From positions 30,563,342 through 30,627,341 of the forward strand of contig OY821745.1 in NCBI GenBank assembly GCA_963682055.1: DNA of 64,000 nt, given 5' to 3'. Shown here piece by piece: positions 11,188 through 23,066 of the stretch. This DNA comes from Primula veris. Taxonomy: Eukaryota > Streptophyta > Magnoliopsida > Ericales > Primulaceae. The notes beneath the pieces were generated by a model. The model had not been told where the DNA came from. It made no database searches and saw nothing but the letters and a program-made list of their open reading frames with translations. Position numbers and translations under genes: made by a program. Position 1 is the first letter of the stretch, and each line of letters opens with the position of its first letter.

Positions 11188-12447
11188 TGTTTAATCAATT
11201 TAAACAGTGTAATGTTTGTAAACTATATAATGTCCCTCGCATTTCATATTGTGGAGAATAAAAGTGTGAATTTATTATTAGGTTCTGAAAGAAGAAATGA
11301 AAAGGTATAACTTTCAACATTTTGGGTGCATTTAGCTCCACGTCTATTGGAAATCAATCGAGATAATTACGTAGATGTCATCTTTCATAAGATTTTTCGA
11401 GTCTAAGTGTTGGACCGAAACTTTTTTAAGTTCTAGTCATCCGATTCAATAAAAAAGAAGTTAAAAACTATTTTAAGCTCTTTTTAAGCTTACAAAATAA
11501 CTTATAATCTATACGGAAAATATATTAAAATATAAAAAAGAGCTTAAAAACTATTTTTAAGCTAAAAAATATATATTATAATCTCTTTTTGAAAGATACT
11601 AAAGTGTAAAAAAAATAGCTTAAAAGCTGTTTTTAGCATTTTTTATTTTTGCTTTTTTTAGTGTTTGTTTGAATTATTAAGTAAAAAAAATATGTTAAAG
11701 TGTAAAAAAAAACAGCTTAAAAGTTGTTTTTTGAATTATTAAGTTGACTTAGATTTAAAAAATTTATAAAAATAGTGATATATGTATAAAAATATTATTA
11801 AAAGATGGCCGATCGACCACATATATTTACAAATTTCTTAAGTTGATACATACCAAGCATTGTTGGGTCGTGGAATAAGAATGTGGGCCAATACCTTTTC
11901 AAAAAAATAAATCTAACACTCCCATATTAGAACCTTTTCTTTGGTGTCAATTTTAATGGTTAATACTTAATATATAATAGTAGGGACCAGAGAGTATGTT
12001 GGTTTAAACTGTTAAAGATACGACACGATTGGTGATAAAAAAAATAGCAAATAATCCCACTCACAAATTATTCACGATACTTGTTAACGAAGTTCATTCA
12101 ACACTAGCTATATGTACCCGGACTCCCGCACTTGACCTTTGTATATACGTGTAAAAAAGACTATAACTTAATCTAGTTTGATCGCACAACAAAACTAAGG
12201 AGCTCTTAACATTTCAGAATAAAACTCACTCTATATAATATTTCCTTTCTCAATCTTGTGATAAAAAAAAAATGAAAACATGATGGTTTAATAAAAGCTA
12301 CAACATGGACCTTTTATCCATTTCTACGTGAAATTGTATTGTTTTGACTATTGCGTGTTTCGTCTCTGCTTCTCGCACAAATAGAGTATTAATCTATTGT
12401 TACATTTGCTTGATGTAATACATGACCGGTTCTAGACTTTTTGGGTT
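11188..12447. other. Intergenic region with AGCTTAAAA-type inverted repeats
   Basis: After the methyltransferase 3' end, the interval 11460-11740 contains several related segments of the type AGCTTAAAAACTATTTTTAAGCT, direct and inverted, which could fold into hairpins. They look like a decayed MITE but no termini could be defined. No gene was found. Confidence 0.5.
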
Positions 12448-13314
12448 AGGGGCGTAACCAGAATTTTGGTTAAACGGTGGCACAATATTTTACGTCGATT
12501 CTTTTTAATTATTTAAAAGATAAGTATATAAATGTATATTTGTAAGTAGAACTCTTAGTTTGTATCGTTATGCGTAGAATCTTTTCTAAACTTGTACCAA
12601 AAATAATAACAATAAAAAATCTAAACACATTTAATAAGTAGAATATGTATGAAGATCTTAAAAATATATTTTATTAATGGTTCATAAACAGTCAATCGAA
12701 TAAGGAAAAAAATATAAAATGATCAAACATGGGATATAACAACACCAAAAGTCAAATAAACAGCAAATTATAAACAAATCCCGGATAAAATAGTTTGTTC
12801 GGGAATAAATTATTATGTTTTATTAGAACCTTAAATTACACATTTATTTGGATAGTGCAAATAACAGGCTATTATACAAAAAATAACCATCTATTATTTT
12901 ATTAAATAAGTTAAATGTTATTTAAATAAAACCTCATAAACAATTTGAAGTAAAAGCTCATTACAAAAAAAAACACCAATTTGAATCTATAAAATGAAAT
13001 AGATTTAAGAATTTTAGGATTAAAATTTAGCTGTATTGGCAACTTATCATGTTAGGTAAGTTGGTGCATGAAAGATAAACTAAATTCTATCGTATTTACT
13101 ATGCAAATTAGATGTTTTATGAGTAACAAAAAAGTTAAGAAACGATCAAGAAAAATGCAAAAGTCAAATATTGAACACATGACCTTATAATTCCAAAGAG
13201 AACAACTTACCAACCGAGTTAACACAATTCTTTGACAATATATTACTACTAATCTACTAATTCAAATGAATTCAGGGGGCACGTGCCCCCGCTGGTCCTA
13301 TGTTGCTTCTGCCT
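12448..13314. repeat. Degenerate transposon-like repeat with GC-rich ends
   Basis: The left edge AGGGGCGTAACCAGAATTTT and the right edge, which ends in GGTCCTATGTTGCTTCTGCCT, form a weak inverted pair around an AT-rich, non-coding core. Similar GC-rich 'gccccc' edges flank other repeats in this window (about 8743-8905 and 52387-52868). A perfect 16-bp palindrome (GGGGGCACGTGCCCCC) lies at 13275-13290. The family is not identified. Confidence 0.4.
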
Positions 13315-14164
13315 ATATTTGGGGCTATATACCACCATAAATATGAGGTTTTTTTTTCTGTCGTAAACTAGCAAAGATGTTTTAGTGAAATATTTAGTAA
13401 TAGTATATAAACACATGTAACCAACAAGACAACAATACCGAATAAAATTTTATACAAACTTCGTAATAAAAACAAAAAGAAAGCATACCAACAAAAATAA
13501 TTTAGTTTTTTTCCTAAATAAAGGATCAAAAATGTTCTCTTTGAAAAAAAAAATCCTTTTTATTATGCATGTAATATAAGGGACTTGAAAAAACCGTACT
13601 TGAAACTATGGGGACAATTAATGTAATAAGATATGTATTGAGCAAAAAAAGGCTGAGGGAATCGATATAAATTAAACTAAGTATCTGTTTTTTTTTTTCT
13701 AAATGAAGGACTAAATTTGTTATCTTTTGAGAAAAAAAACCCTTTTATGATGGATGTGATATTTTTATGATGCATGTGATATATGTGACCAGAAAGTACT
13801 GAAATTGAAACTATAAGATTCTTTAGTATAATAAATATGTGATTTAATCCAAAAAAATAAATCCATCTAGTTAAACCTTAAATTCTATCCGCTACCCACT
13901 TGGACAAGTGTTAGTTTACAACATAAAATGAACATTAAAATATATATAATATTTTTTGTTACATAATTAGAGGCCTAAAATAATTGAGTTTTTGGAAGGC
14001 TGTAAGCCCGTGCCCAAGAATTACTCATGATATATCTAATGTGTGTGCATACCTACGTTAAACATTAGATATGAGTTAATTGTTGCGAGGTTAAAAAAAA
14101 TTGGACTTATTTATGTTTTAGTATAGGGTCTAAACTTATTTAACTTTTAGTACAATCTCAATAC

Positions 14165-14452
14165 AAAACTCATGTTTTTTATTTGTTTTTATATTTTCAT
14201 ATGTTTTTTAAAATACAAATTATTGAATTATAGTAACAGATTTTACGTCTAAAATTAATCTTTCACGTTTAAATAAACTTTTATATGTAAAATATAGATT
14301 ATTGACTCAAAACTCAAGATTTTCATCTGTTTTTATATTTTCATCTGTTTCTTAAAATACAAATTATTGACTTCTAGTAACAGATTTTATGTCTAAAATT
14401 AAGTTTTCACGTTTAAATAAATTCTTAAATGTCAAATATAAATTATTGACTC
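14165..14452 (+). repeat. Two tandem 144-bp units
   Basis: Units at 14165-14308 and 14309-14452 both begin AAAACTCA and end ATTATTGACTC or close to it. They share the CAGATTTTA(C/T)GTCTAAAATTAA core. They differ at many positions, so the duplication is old. Non-coding. Confidence 0.75.
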
Positions 14453-16189
14453 GTATAAATACAAATTTTAACGTTTTATCTAATTTATATTTTCATCTGT
14501 TTTTAGATTTTGGTCTAAAACTAAAATAATTGTTTGAATCTACACTTAATAAAAGATAAAAAATAAAAAATGAACCGAACATAAAACTGCCCTTGTATAT
14601 ACTACGATAAACATAGACAATAATCAATGCAAAGAGAAAAAAAAAAAAAACTTAACATTTATTGCTAACACATACTATCTAATCAATTTTTTTTTTCATT
14701 GTAAGTAGTAGGTGAGTTTGGCTACCTAACCCTCTTTTCCCTTTCTTTCTACCTAACCCGCTTACAAAAAATAGGTGAGTTTAACGTTATTCTTGTCACT
14801 TGTCACTTGTCATTTGTCAGTTTTCTCAAACTATGTTTTATGTACTTGACCCTTCAACTATTTTTAACTTTTAAATTTACACTTCAACTTTCATTTCTGC
14901 TATCTAGCTAAATCTTTCTTTCATTTTACTAGCTATTCATCCAATAGCATTAAGAGTATGTTTAACGGTATGTTTGTTTAACTTAACTTTAAGGTGTTGG
15001 TTCGTAGGGAACGACGGGATAAGTTTATTGGTGCGTTGATTTAGCGTGTTGGTTTAACTTTTGAATGTTATTATAATTATTAAAAACGTCCTTACAGTTA
15101 TAATTGTAAATACAATCATAACTTAACAATGGACAACTAAAAAACTATAAATTCAACTAATAATTTATTTATTAATAACACGTTTCATTAAATAAAACAT
15201 ACATAATTCTTGAGAATAACATATTGTTAAAAGTAGCATACATGATTCATAACAAAAACGAAAATAAAATACAACAACGAATTTAAAACACACATTATTT
15301 ATTAGAAAAAAAAAAATGACTTTAAACGTCGTCAGTTTTAAACTCTCGAACCATAAACTTCCCAAATGTTTATTACCGTTATAGGGATTGTTTCGTTGTT
15401 AATTTGAAACGACGGAGACCAAATTTGAAATTATAACGGTAAGTTTTTTTTTACATTTGAAACTGCATGGACTGCTTTGTAAATAATACAGAAATCAACT
15501 CTGTAATTATCAATACGGAACCAATACAGAGCAAGTGTTGGCTGCGTAATCCAAAAAGAAAGAAGAGAGAAAGGGGGAGGCGATAGGAGCCGAGAACCGA
15601 CACCACGATCTACGTCGATTAAAAGTGACTTGTAGTGGCGGTGCGGCTCCGTCCACCGCAACTCCTTTCCGGTAAACGTGCTCTAACGGACTAACTCACG
15701 AGTGACATGGCCATGGCGATATGGGATTGATATGAAATTTAATTCGACGGAGATGGTAAAATCAAATAAGGGAAAAGTTTTAGCTAAAAAATCTTTTAAT
15801 GTTTAAAAATAGAAAGCAAAAATAGGCAAGTTTCAAAATAAAAAGTTAAAACGATAAAATTTGATTTAGTGAATCCAGTTAGTCGGTTATCATCTTACGA
15901 ATTGAAAAAATTATTTGAAAGAAAAGAAACCAGTTCCATTTAACATGAATGTAAATATTTTCACACACACATATACAATATATATAACTTTCATCTTTAT
16001 TCTTTTTACCTTTTTGTTACACTATTGAAAATTTGGAAAAGAAGCACACTAACTTTAAACTAATAGTTGGAGAACTTTAACAATATAATTCAAAACTAAA
16101 GGACTAAATTTAAGTTTAGGCAAAGTTGGAATGTTAAAGTATACATAGGTTGCCCAGTTTGAAAAGATTAACTTCAACTAATCAGATAC

Positions 16190-16271
16190 TCTCTCTATAT
16201 ATATATAATATATATATATATATAGATGTTATATATATATATATATTATATATATAATATATATATATACA
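16190..16271. repeat. AT-dinucleotide microsatellite
   Basis: About 80 bases of almost pure TA/AT repeat, broken once by a GATG, able to form long hairpins. Confidence 0.85.
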
Positions 16272-17765
16272 CTCCATTTTGGTCCAGTTATCAACCAAGG
16301 TCTGTTCTTCTTTCTATTATTTCCATTGTTCTCCATATTTGTTGACAAATATTAGTGTTTCAATCCAATTAAATTGATTTTGAAATTTCAAGATAGGATT
16401 ATAATGCAATACCCAATTAGCTTTAATTTGATTATGGATAAATTGCATTCCCATTTTTTTTATTTTTTTTTTATGTAATAACAGATTATTGTGTATAATA
16501 CAGATTTAAAGATAGTATTCTGCTAAATATCATGCTAGCTTAAAAGATTATTAAGCTTTTTTATCCTGTTAAATATTCCAACTTTTGGTTTAAAATTAAC
16601 AACCAAACAAACACTGAGCTGGTGAACTGTTAGTTCCTTAAAAGGGTCAAACTCATTTTATTAGCTAAATATATATATATATATATATGATTTTTTGCAA
16701 TTGGGCTTCCCTTGTAGAGTTTAGCTGCATGAGTAATCAAGAATATTCAATAGATGGTGATTTTTTTTCAAATTTTAAGCTTTTATCTAAGGATTGTTGG
16801 GTATTTGAGAAATTAAGTTGTTTATTTGAGGCTGAGAAAATATTTTGACTAATCCAGCTTGAATCTTTAATTTCTTTTATATCGTGTGTATCGTAAACCA
16901 TAAAGGTTTGTACTCTAAGATGGCCAACCGAACGTACTGCGGTTTATAAGCAAAAAATAATTAAAAAAAGGTTTGAAGCTGCACGCCTGCACCAAACAAG
17001 CTCCTTTTTTTAAAAATAACCTTAAAGAACAAGCTCTTGCTGTTCATTAGAGATGAATAATAAAACAAATTCGTCGGATTAAATTAGCAAAGATTAAGTG
17101 GGGAATGAGTAATGACGAGCAAGAATTGAAGATAGAAATTGATTTATTAGTAAAAGAAATGGACTTGGAGGGGGACTCAATAGAGTCGGTAGTAATTCGT
17201 GATTCATGAATGTTTCATTTGTTTTTCCTGATATTTTGTTTGGGATTGATTTTTTTTTTTAATATTCGGATCATCTGTTCTTGGCTTGACAATGGAACTT
17301 TTTCGTTACTCGTATTTATCTTAATATTAATATTTAGGGCTGAAATTGGCTGGTGAGTTTATTACTTCATAGATTTGAAGCATAAAACTGAGATAAGCAC
17401 CACAGTGTCAAACTCTATAAATTGTGCACCATAGTTTTAGGATTACACGTGGTTTTTATAAATGAGATATCACCTTATTCGCGGCATAAGCGTTTAATTC
17501 ATATATTCAAAGAACGATTAGAAAGACTGGTAAATAATGTATTTTTACCCGACTTGACTTCACCGCTGTTGACCATGTGTGGTCCAACATAGTTACCCGT
17601 AGCAAGATGACATCTTTGTGCTTAAACACGACATGTTTTTGGAATAACACGGCCTTCTGAAGTTACAGATAACATTTTGAACCAGAAATCTGATTTTAAC
17701 TTTGCATTTATAATATTCATATTCTGAATTGTAACCATACCCTTTCCAGCTACAATAGTCGGAAA

Positions 17766-20700
17766 ATGGAGGCTAAATTGGCCCAAACTTTACAATTTGC
17801 AAATTGGATTGATGCTGATAAGCCGAGTAGAAAATCAGGGTGCTTTTTGCAATTTCATTCTGGACCAAGAATCCGCAATAGGCTTCAAATTCTAACCCCT
17901 GGTCATTGGCGACATGATCGAAATTGCTATACTCATAAACGTATATCATTAAAAGCAGCGTCTTCTTGTAGAGACTCTCCAGGTATATGATGCATTTCTG
18001 TTCTTTTATAGAATATCTCATTTCGGATAGCGAACTAAAGTGTAGTTCATATTAGTGATAGGGAACTAAAGGAAAAAAAAAACATCTTAAAAGTTATAGT
18101 CTTTCCTTAGTTCCTGGTGTTAACTTTTATTGCTTTACGACTTTTATCTTTAAAATAGTAGTTAGATAGCACGTGGTAGCAAGGCATCTGATATAATATT
18201 ATTTCCATCTCCATGACCAAAATTGTAAAGGAAAAAACTTTGTTTCTTATTCCAGAGTTGCATTTAGTTTTAGTATTGTTTTTTGTTCCTTTCTTTTTCT
18301 GTCGATAAATCTGGCTCTGGAAGTAATTAGTGTTTCTTTCTTTTTGATCAGTTCAATTAATCTTCCATGCTTATCTAAAATCTGGATGTCATGAAATTTC
18401 ATCCAGATTATTCTGTAGTTATACCGGGATTGTTGTTATAAATAAATTGGCTGCCATATGGGTTTGGGATGGGTGAGATCTGGGTAATACATTTAGATCT
18501 GGCTATGTCAACTGCTTTTGCTAGTGACTCTTCTTGATGGCAAGAATTTGCATTTTGATTAATACTCTTAATTCTTATACTGCTGCAAATATATATTTCA
18601 TTTTGTGCATGAGCTAGAGGACAATTGGAGAGACAGTGAGTGGACGGACAACTGGACATCCAAATGAACCATGTTTTGTTGAACCTAATTCCATATTTTT
18701 AATATTCATAGGTTCTCTGTTGCAGACAGAAAGTCATCCTGTTTCTCTGGATGAAGCTAATATATTGAAGGTAATGAATAATGTCAATTTGGCCTCTAAT
18801 ATCTTTGGCTTTTGAAAATATTTGAAATTCAAAATTGCTTATAGGCGACTGGCCGATGGCCTTGCTGATTCAATATTCATTTTATCAGAAATTAATTGTG
18901 TGCAGAACAAGTCAGGAGAGATTGAGCCTTATTTAGAGGGAAGGTGCATATATCTTGTTGGTCAGCTCCTTACCTGAATCATGTGGATAAGTTTCTTATA
19001 GAAATTTGAACCGGATACTTAACTGTCTGGTTTTGTATGACATATAGGGATGATGGGCTCTGGAAAAACAACAGTTGGAAAGATTTTGTCGGAATCAATC
19101 GGTTATTCATTTCTTGACTGGTATGTCTCAGTATTAATTCTCTAATAACTTTTTCAATTAATATGTACAATAATTTATCTAGTCACTATTATCTTTCATA
19201 GAATCCTAGTTCGATAGTGAACAGATGTGATTTTTTGTTTTCAGAAGTGTTTCTGCACCAGGTAGCGTAATGGACATGATTTGAATTTCCCCGCAAGTTT
19301 TGAGACGGTCTTGGCACAATTGGGAACAGTTTTTTTAATCAATATTATTTTTACACTCCATATAAATATCGCGTTCCACTCATCACTATTTAGTTTAGAG
19401 CACATATCACCAAGTACATCCAATCGAAGACTCAATTTCAATAGCAATAAAAACAGTTTCATACTCTGTATCTACCCAACAATTGCGTTCCAATCTAAGA
19501 AAATATATCAACCCTATAGGTTATATGCACGTGTGTTTGTGTGTTTATACGAAGTCATGTTTTTATGTTCATAAAAAAAACTAAAAAGCTGTTAGATTGC
19601 ATTGTGCTTTCAATATTGCCAGTTATTGTCTAATTCAGGCACCTCATAACCGTGTCAGTGCTATCCCCTAATAGTAAAAAAAAACTTGAATAAGATAGTG
19701 GAAACCAACTGTCGTGCTCTGCACATTAGACGCGTCTCAGTTGTCACGAGTGTATGGTGCTTGTCTGTAGTTCTTAGGTTCCGCTTTTGTCACTGTTTTT
19801 TTTTTTACTTTGGGTCTGTTCAATAACATTTCCTGCTAATTAAGACCTTTTCTGCTTGTGGATTTCAGTGACACATTAATAGAACAATCAGTTGGAGTTC
19901 AAGTGAAAGAAATCTTCAAGTTACATGGCGAGAGTTTCTTCAGAGAAAATGAGGTCAGTTGGTGTACCATTGTCTACTCCATTTTCTTCCTTGGGGGAGG
20001 CATGCAGTGATTTTACTTTGTTTTTTTATATCTTTCTTACAAATGTGGTTCTATGAATTTTTTTGGTTGTCCTCTATGTTATGTAGCACCAATATTCAGA
20101 AATTTTAACTTTGAGTTGAGTATCCGATACCGCTACGATACAATACATGGGAGAGGGGGGGGGGGGGAGAGAGATAGGTGATATGATTATCAGACAGACA
20201 ATCTAGCTTTTTATGTCTTGCCAACCGGATATCCGTCTCGTATGGGAAGGATACGACACCCATATATCTCCTTTGCAAAACAATACGGTACTCCAATTTG
20301 GGATGCAATTGCAAATGATGTAGTCTTATGACTAGACAAAAAAACATGCTTAGCAATGTTAAACCTCATCTAATTAAGAACTTTACCCGCATCTCTACTA
20401 ACGTATAGCTTTTGAAGGGACTGCAGAGCATCAAATTCAATGCTAGACATCACTCCTAAGTCTGATGCTTGAGGTGCAAGCGAATCATGTTTTCTTTTAA
20501 CCAACAATCGCAATCACATGAAAATACCGTTTCTGTAGTTTTAAAAAAAAAAGATTAATCAGAGGGTTAAGTTCCTTAACATCCGAGATAGTTCTATTTA
20601 TTCCTTTCTTTTTAGTTGCTATTAGTTTATTTATCTCCAACACCCACCTCACTACAACCAAAAGACAAACTTATATGTTAGTTGATTTCTTTTGTGTAGA

Positions 20701-23066
20701 CAGAAGTACTGCGCAAATTCTCTTCGATGCAACGGCTTGTGGTTTCAACTGGTGGAGGTGCAGTTGTTCGACCCATCAATTGGTATGTACTAAGTAATAT
20801 AGTAATATTTAGAATCCGTACAAAGAAATTGTTAGTTTCCTTTGTTTCTTGAATTTTTAATTTATTTCTAAATTCGTGAATAGGAAACACATGCATAAAG
20901 GAATTAGTGTGTGGTTAGATGTTCCATTGGAAGCATTGGCAGAGAGAGTTGCAGCCGATGGAACGCAGTCACGACCACTTTTATGTCAGGATTCTGGTGA
21001 TGCTTACTCAACGGTATGCACCTTACGACTTTGCGGTGTGTGTATAATTTTATATGTAGTTTTTTAAAAGAGAATCTCAGACATTTACTCCTACCTGGTG
21101 AGTACCGAACCAAACACCTCTTATTTGGTAATCTGGATTCTAGCCTAGTGTGTTGCGTTATAATAATGTCCTCTTAAAGCCTTCATATAAGAGTAACTTT
21201 TGGTTTCCAAGGATAAGTAAAGTTTGTAAATCGAGTGAAAGCGACGATACACTATGAGCGGAAATAGAAAGAAAGTAGAAAGGGTGTTTAGTCTCCGTAG
21301 ATATTAGAGCATACCATTGGTTTGTCCTGGACTTAAAAACAACTGATTTACAAAAGCTACTTTTGCTTATTGTAATCGTGTTTTTGGTTGAAAGCATATT
21401 TGTGGAGTGAACACGAATCAGCTTTCCGCTGTTCCTTCGTGGGAAATTAGAACACTACCAGGTTAGACATCTAAAAAGTTTTCGTTTTATGGAACCAATT
21501 AATTATTCCGAGAAGCGTAGCCAAAATGCAATTACGATTATCTTTGGAGGGTTACCTTTGAGAAATATTTGTGCGAGCCGATACATAATTAGCTAAGGCA
21601 ACTACTACATACTTCTATACGACTCAGAATACTATCATCATAGATTATTAGATTCAACTCTTCATTATACAGATTGAGCTCATGAAGTGACAATTGCAGT
21701 ACTTTTTGTATAACTCCGTAAGACTTGATATTTTATCGTTTATAACAGTGTTTTAAATAGCGTTATCGCAATCGTAGCGTTTTTTTGAGAGAAACGCTAA
21801 AAGCGCTAATAGCGTTGCTATATAGCGCTTTGCGGTGTATTTTTTTTTGCCTAAATATGCACTAAACTTTAGAATATATAACAAAAAAAAAATAAAAAAA
21901 TATAGTTATATTAGATATTAATAAAAAAAAATCAAAAAAAAAAAATTTGTTGTTGGTGAGTTTCGAACCCAGGTCTGTTGGAAATTACAGCACAGTCTTA
22001 ACCATCTGGACTGCAAACACTTTTATGAAAATTGCACAATATATATTTATTATTTAGATCCGCTGTTCTTTTTTTAACTCGCTATTTACGCTTTTGGTCC
22101 AGAATTTCGCGCTTTTTGCGCTTTTGGTCCCCTATAGCGCGATTTTAGCGCAATTCCACCCAAAATCGTGATTTTTCGTTGCGTTTTTTACCAAAAAAGC
22201 GCTATTTCGCGCTACGTAGCGCTATGTAGCGCGAATTTTAAAACAGAGGTTTATAAAGTCATTTCAACTTCAAATTCGCAGGCTTTCACACGTCTAAGTG
22301 CACTTTTGGAAGAGAGGGGTAAATGTTATGCAAATGCCAATGTTAGGGTTCGCTTCGAACGTAAGATTTGATATAACCCTTTTTTCTTCTCCTTTATCTT
22401 TATATTTGGTTGTTTTGAATTGAGAATTTTAAATACTGTTGCTAATTCTATACCTCCTCTTTTTCCAACCCTTAATTAACCACTTTTGGCTGAGTACAAA
22501 CTTTAAAGCTCTCCTTCTTTCTTATTAGTTCTGCTTAAAACTTTTTTATTCGAAATCAAAGGAAAGTAATTTGTTTTGGTTTAAAAGAAATATCAACTTG
22601 TAGGGCTGCTTAGTGAGAAATGATAAATAGAAGGTGATGGCAACTCCATACAGTTGCTTACGAAATAGAAGTTGTTTGTATAGGATGCATCTCTAGTGAA
22701 ACTTAAGCTGTTTTATGTTTTTCGGTTGCTGGTCCCACCTCATACTGTTTACAATCTGCTAATGTTTGAAGTAGTATATGTTCTGATAGACCATAGTGCT
22801 TATTAGTTTGTAGTCACTAATTTTGATGAGATATATTTTCTCGTAATGCAGAAATCGCTGCTAAGTTAGGAGATACAGATGTCTTCGATCTCACGCCAAC
22901 TATTATAGCAATTGAGGTAGTCTTTTCTCCATATCTCTTGATTAAATTTAGCTATCGCCTGATTTACATATCCAACATGGCTTTAAGTTAGTAGAGTTGC
23001 ACTCCTTAATACTGATTTATCTTTTTCCAGATTCTTGAACAAATTGAGAGGTTCTTGAAGACATAA
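17766..23066 (+). CDS. SK: Shikimate kinase, plastid-targeted, ten exons
   Basis: Exons 17766-17982, 18730-18770, 18906-18960, 19048-19120, 19869-19953, 20700-20782, 20884-21013, 22282-22360, 22852-22916 and 23031-23066 join in frame to give 287 residues, the usual plant length. The enzyme phosphorylates shikimate at the 3-hydroxyl with ATP, step five of the plastid shikimate pathway to aromatic amino acids. The first roughly 70 residues are rich in Ser, Arg and Lys and fit a transit peptide. The catalytic part shows the Walker A loop GMMGSGKT (105-112), the shikimate-binding Asp in LDCD (130), Arg154 in FFREN, the GGG loop (175-177) and the lid Arg215 in SRPLL. All key residues are present. 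Exon 2 uses the second of two adjacent AG acceptors (after GCAGACAG), since the first would create a stop. A poly(A) signal is at 23369-23374. Confidence 0.93.
21746..22248. mobile_element. hAT-type MITE in shikimate kinase intron 7
   Basis: The element starts CAGTGTTTTAAA and ends TTTTAAAACAGAG, near-perfect inverted termini of a kind seen in plant hAT elements. It is flanked by a perfect 8-bp target duplication, GTTTATAA, at 21738-21745 and 22249-22256. Its 503 bases have no coding capacity. Subterminal regions are packed with the self-complementary motif TAGCGC/GCGCTA in inverted arrangement. A tRNA-like segment lies in the centre. It is spliced out with intron 7. Confidence 0.88.
21954..22019 (-). 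other. tRNA-like segment inside the intronic hAT MITE
   Basis: On the minus strand, GTCCAGATGGTTAAG resembles an A box, and GGGTTCGAAACTC about 40 bases later resembles a B box. No complete cloverleaf is apparent, so this is a degenerate tRNA-derived stretch and not a called tRNA gene. Confidence 0.45.

Larger units (their letters stand above)
13315..17765. other. Intergenic region upstream of shikimate kinase
   Basis: No supported gene. It contains diverged tandem copies at about 13500-13640 and 13682-13820, a 144-bp tandem repeat (14165-14452) and an AT-dinucleotide tract (16190-16271). A locally GC-richer patch at about 15440-15720 has a 76-codon minus-strand frame without recognisable similarity. 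The last few hundred bases before 17766 presumably hold the shikimate kinase promoter and leader, but no clear TATA box could be fixed. Confidence 0.5.

Noticed and set aside
15431..15661. 76-codon minus-strand frame in a GC-richer patch
   Set aside because: No domain, no splice context and no similarity I recognise. It may be a repeat fragment.
18726..18729. First of two AG acceptors before shikimate kinase exon 2
   Set aside because: Using it shifts the frame to a TGA within ten codons; the acceptor four bases later keeps the frame into the conserved kinase.
19281..19574. 97-codon frame inside a shikimate kinase intron
   Set aside because: Fully intronic; its composition and lack of similarity give no support for a nested gene.
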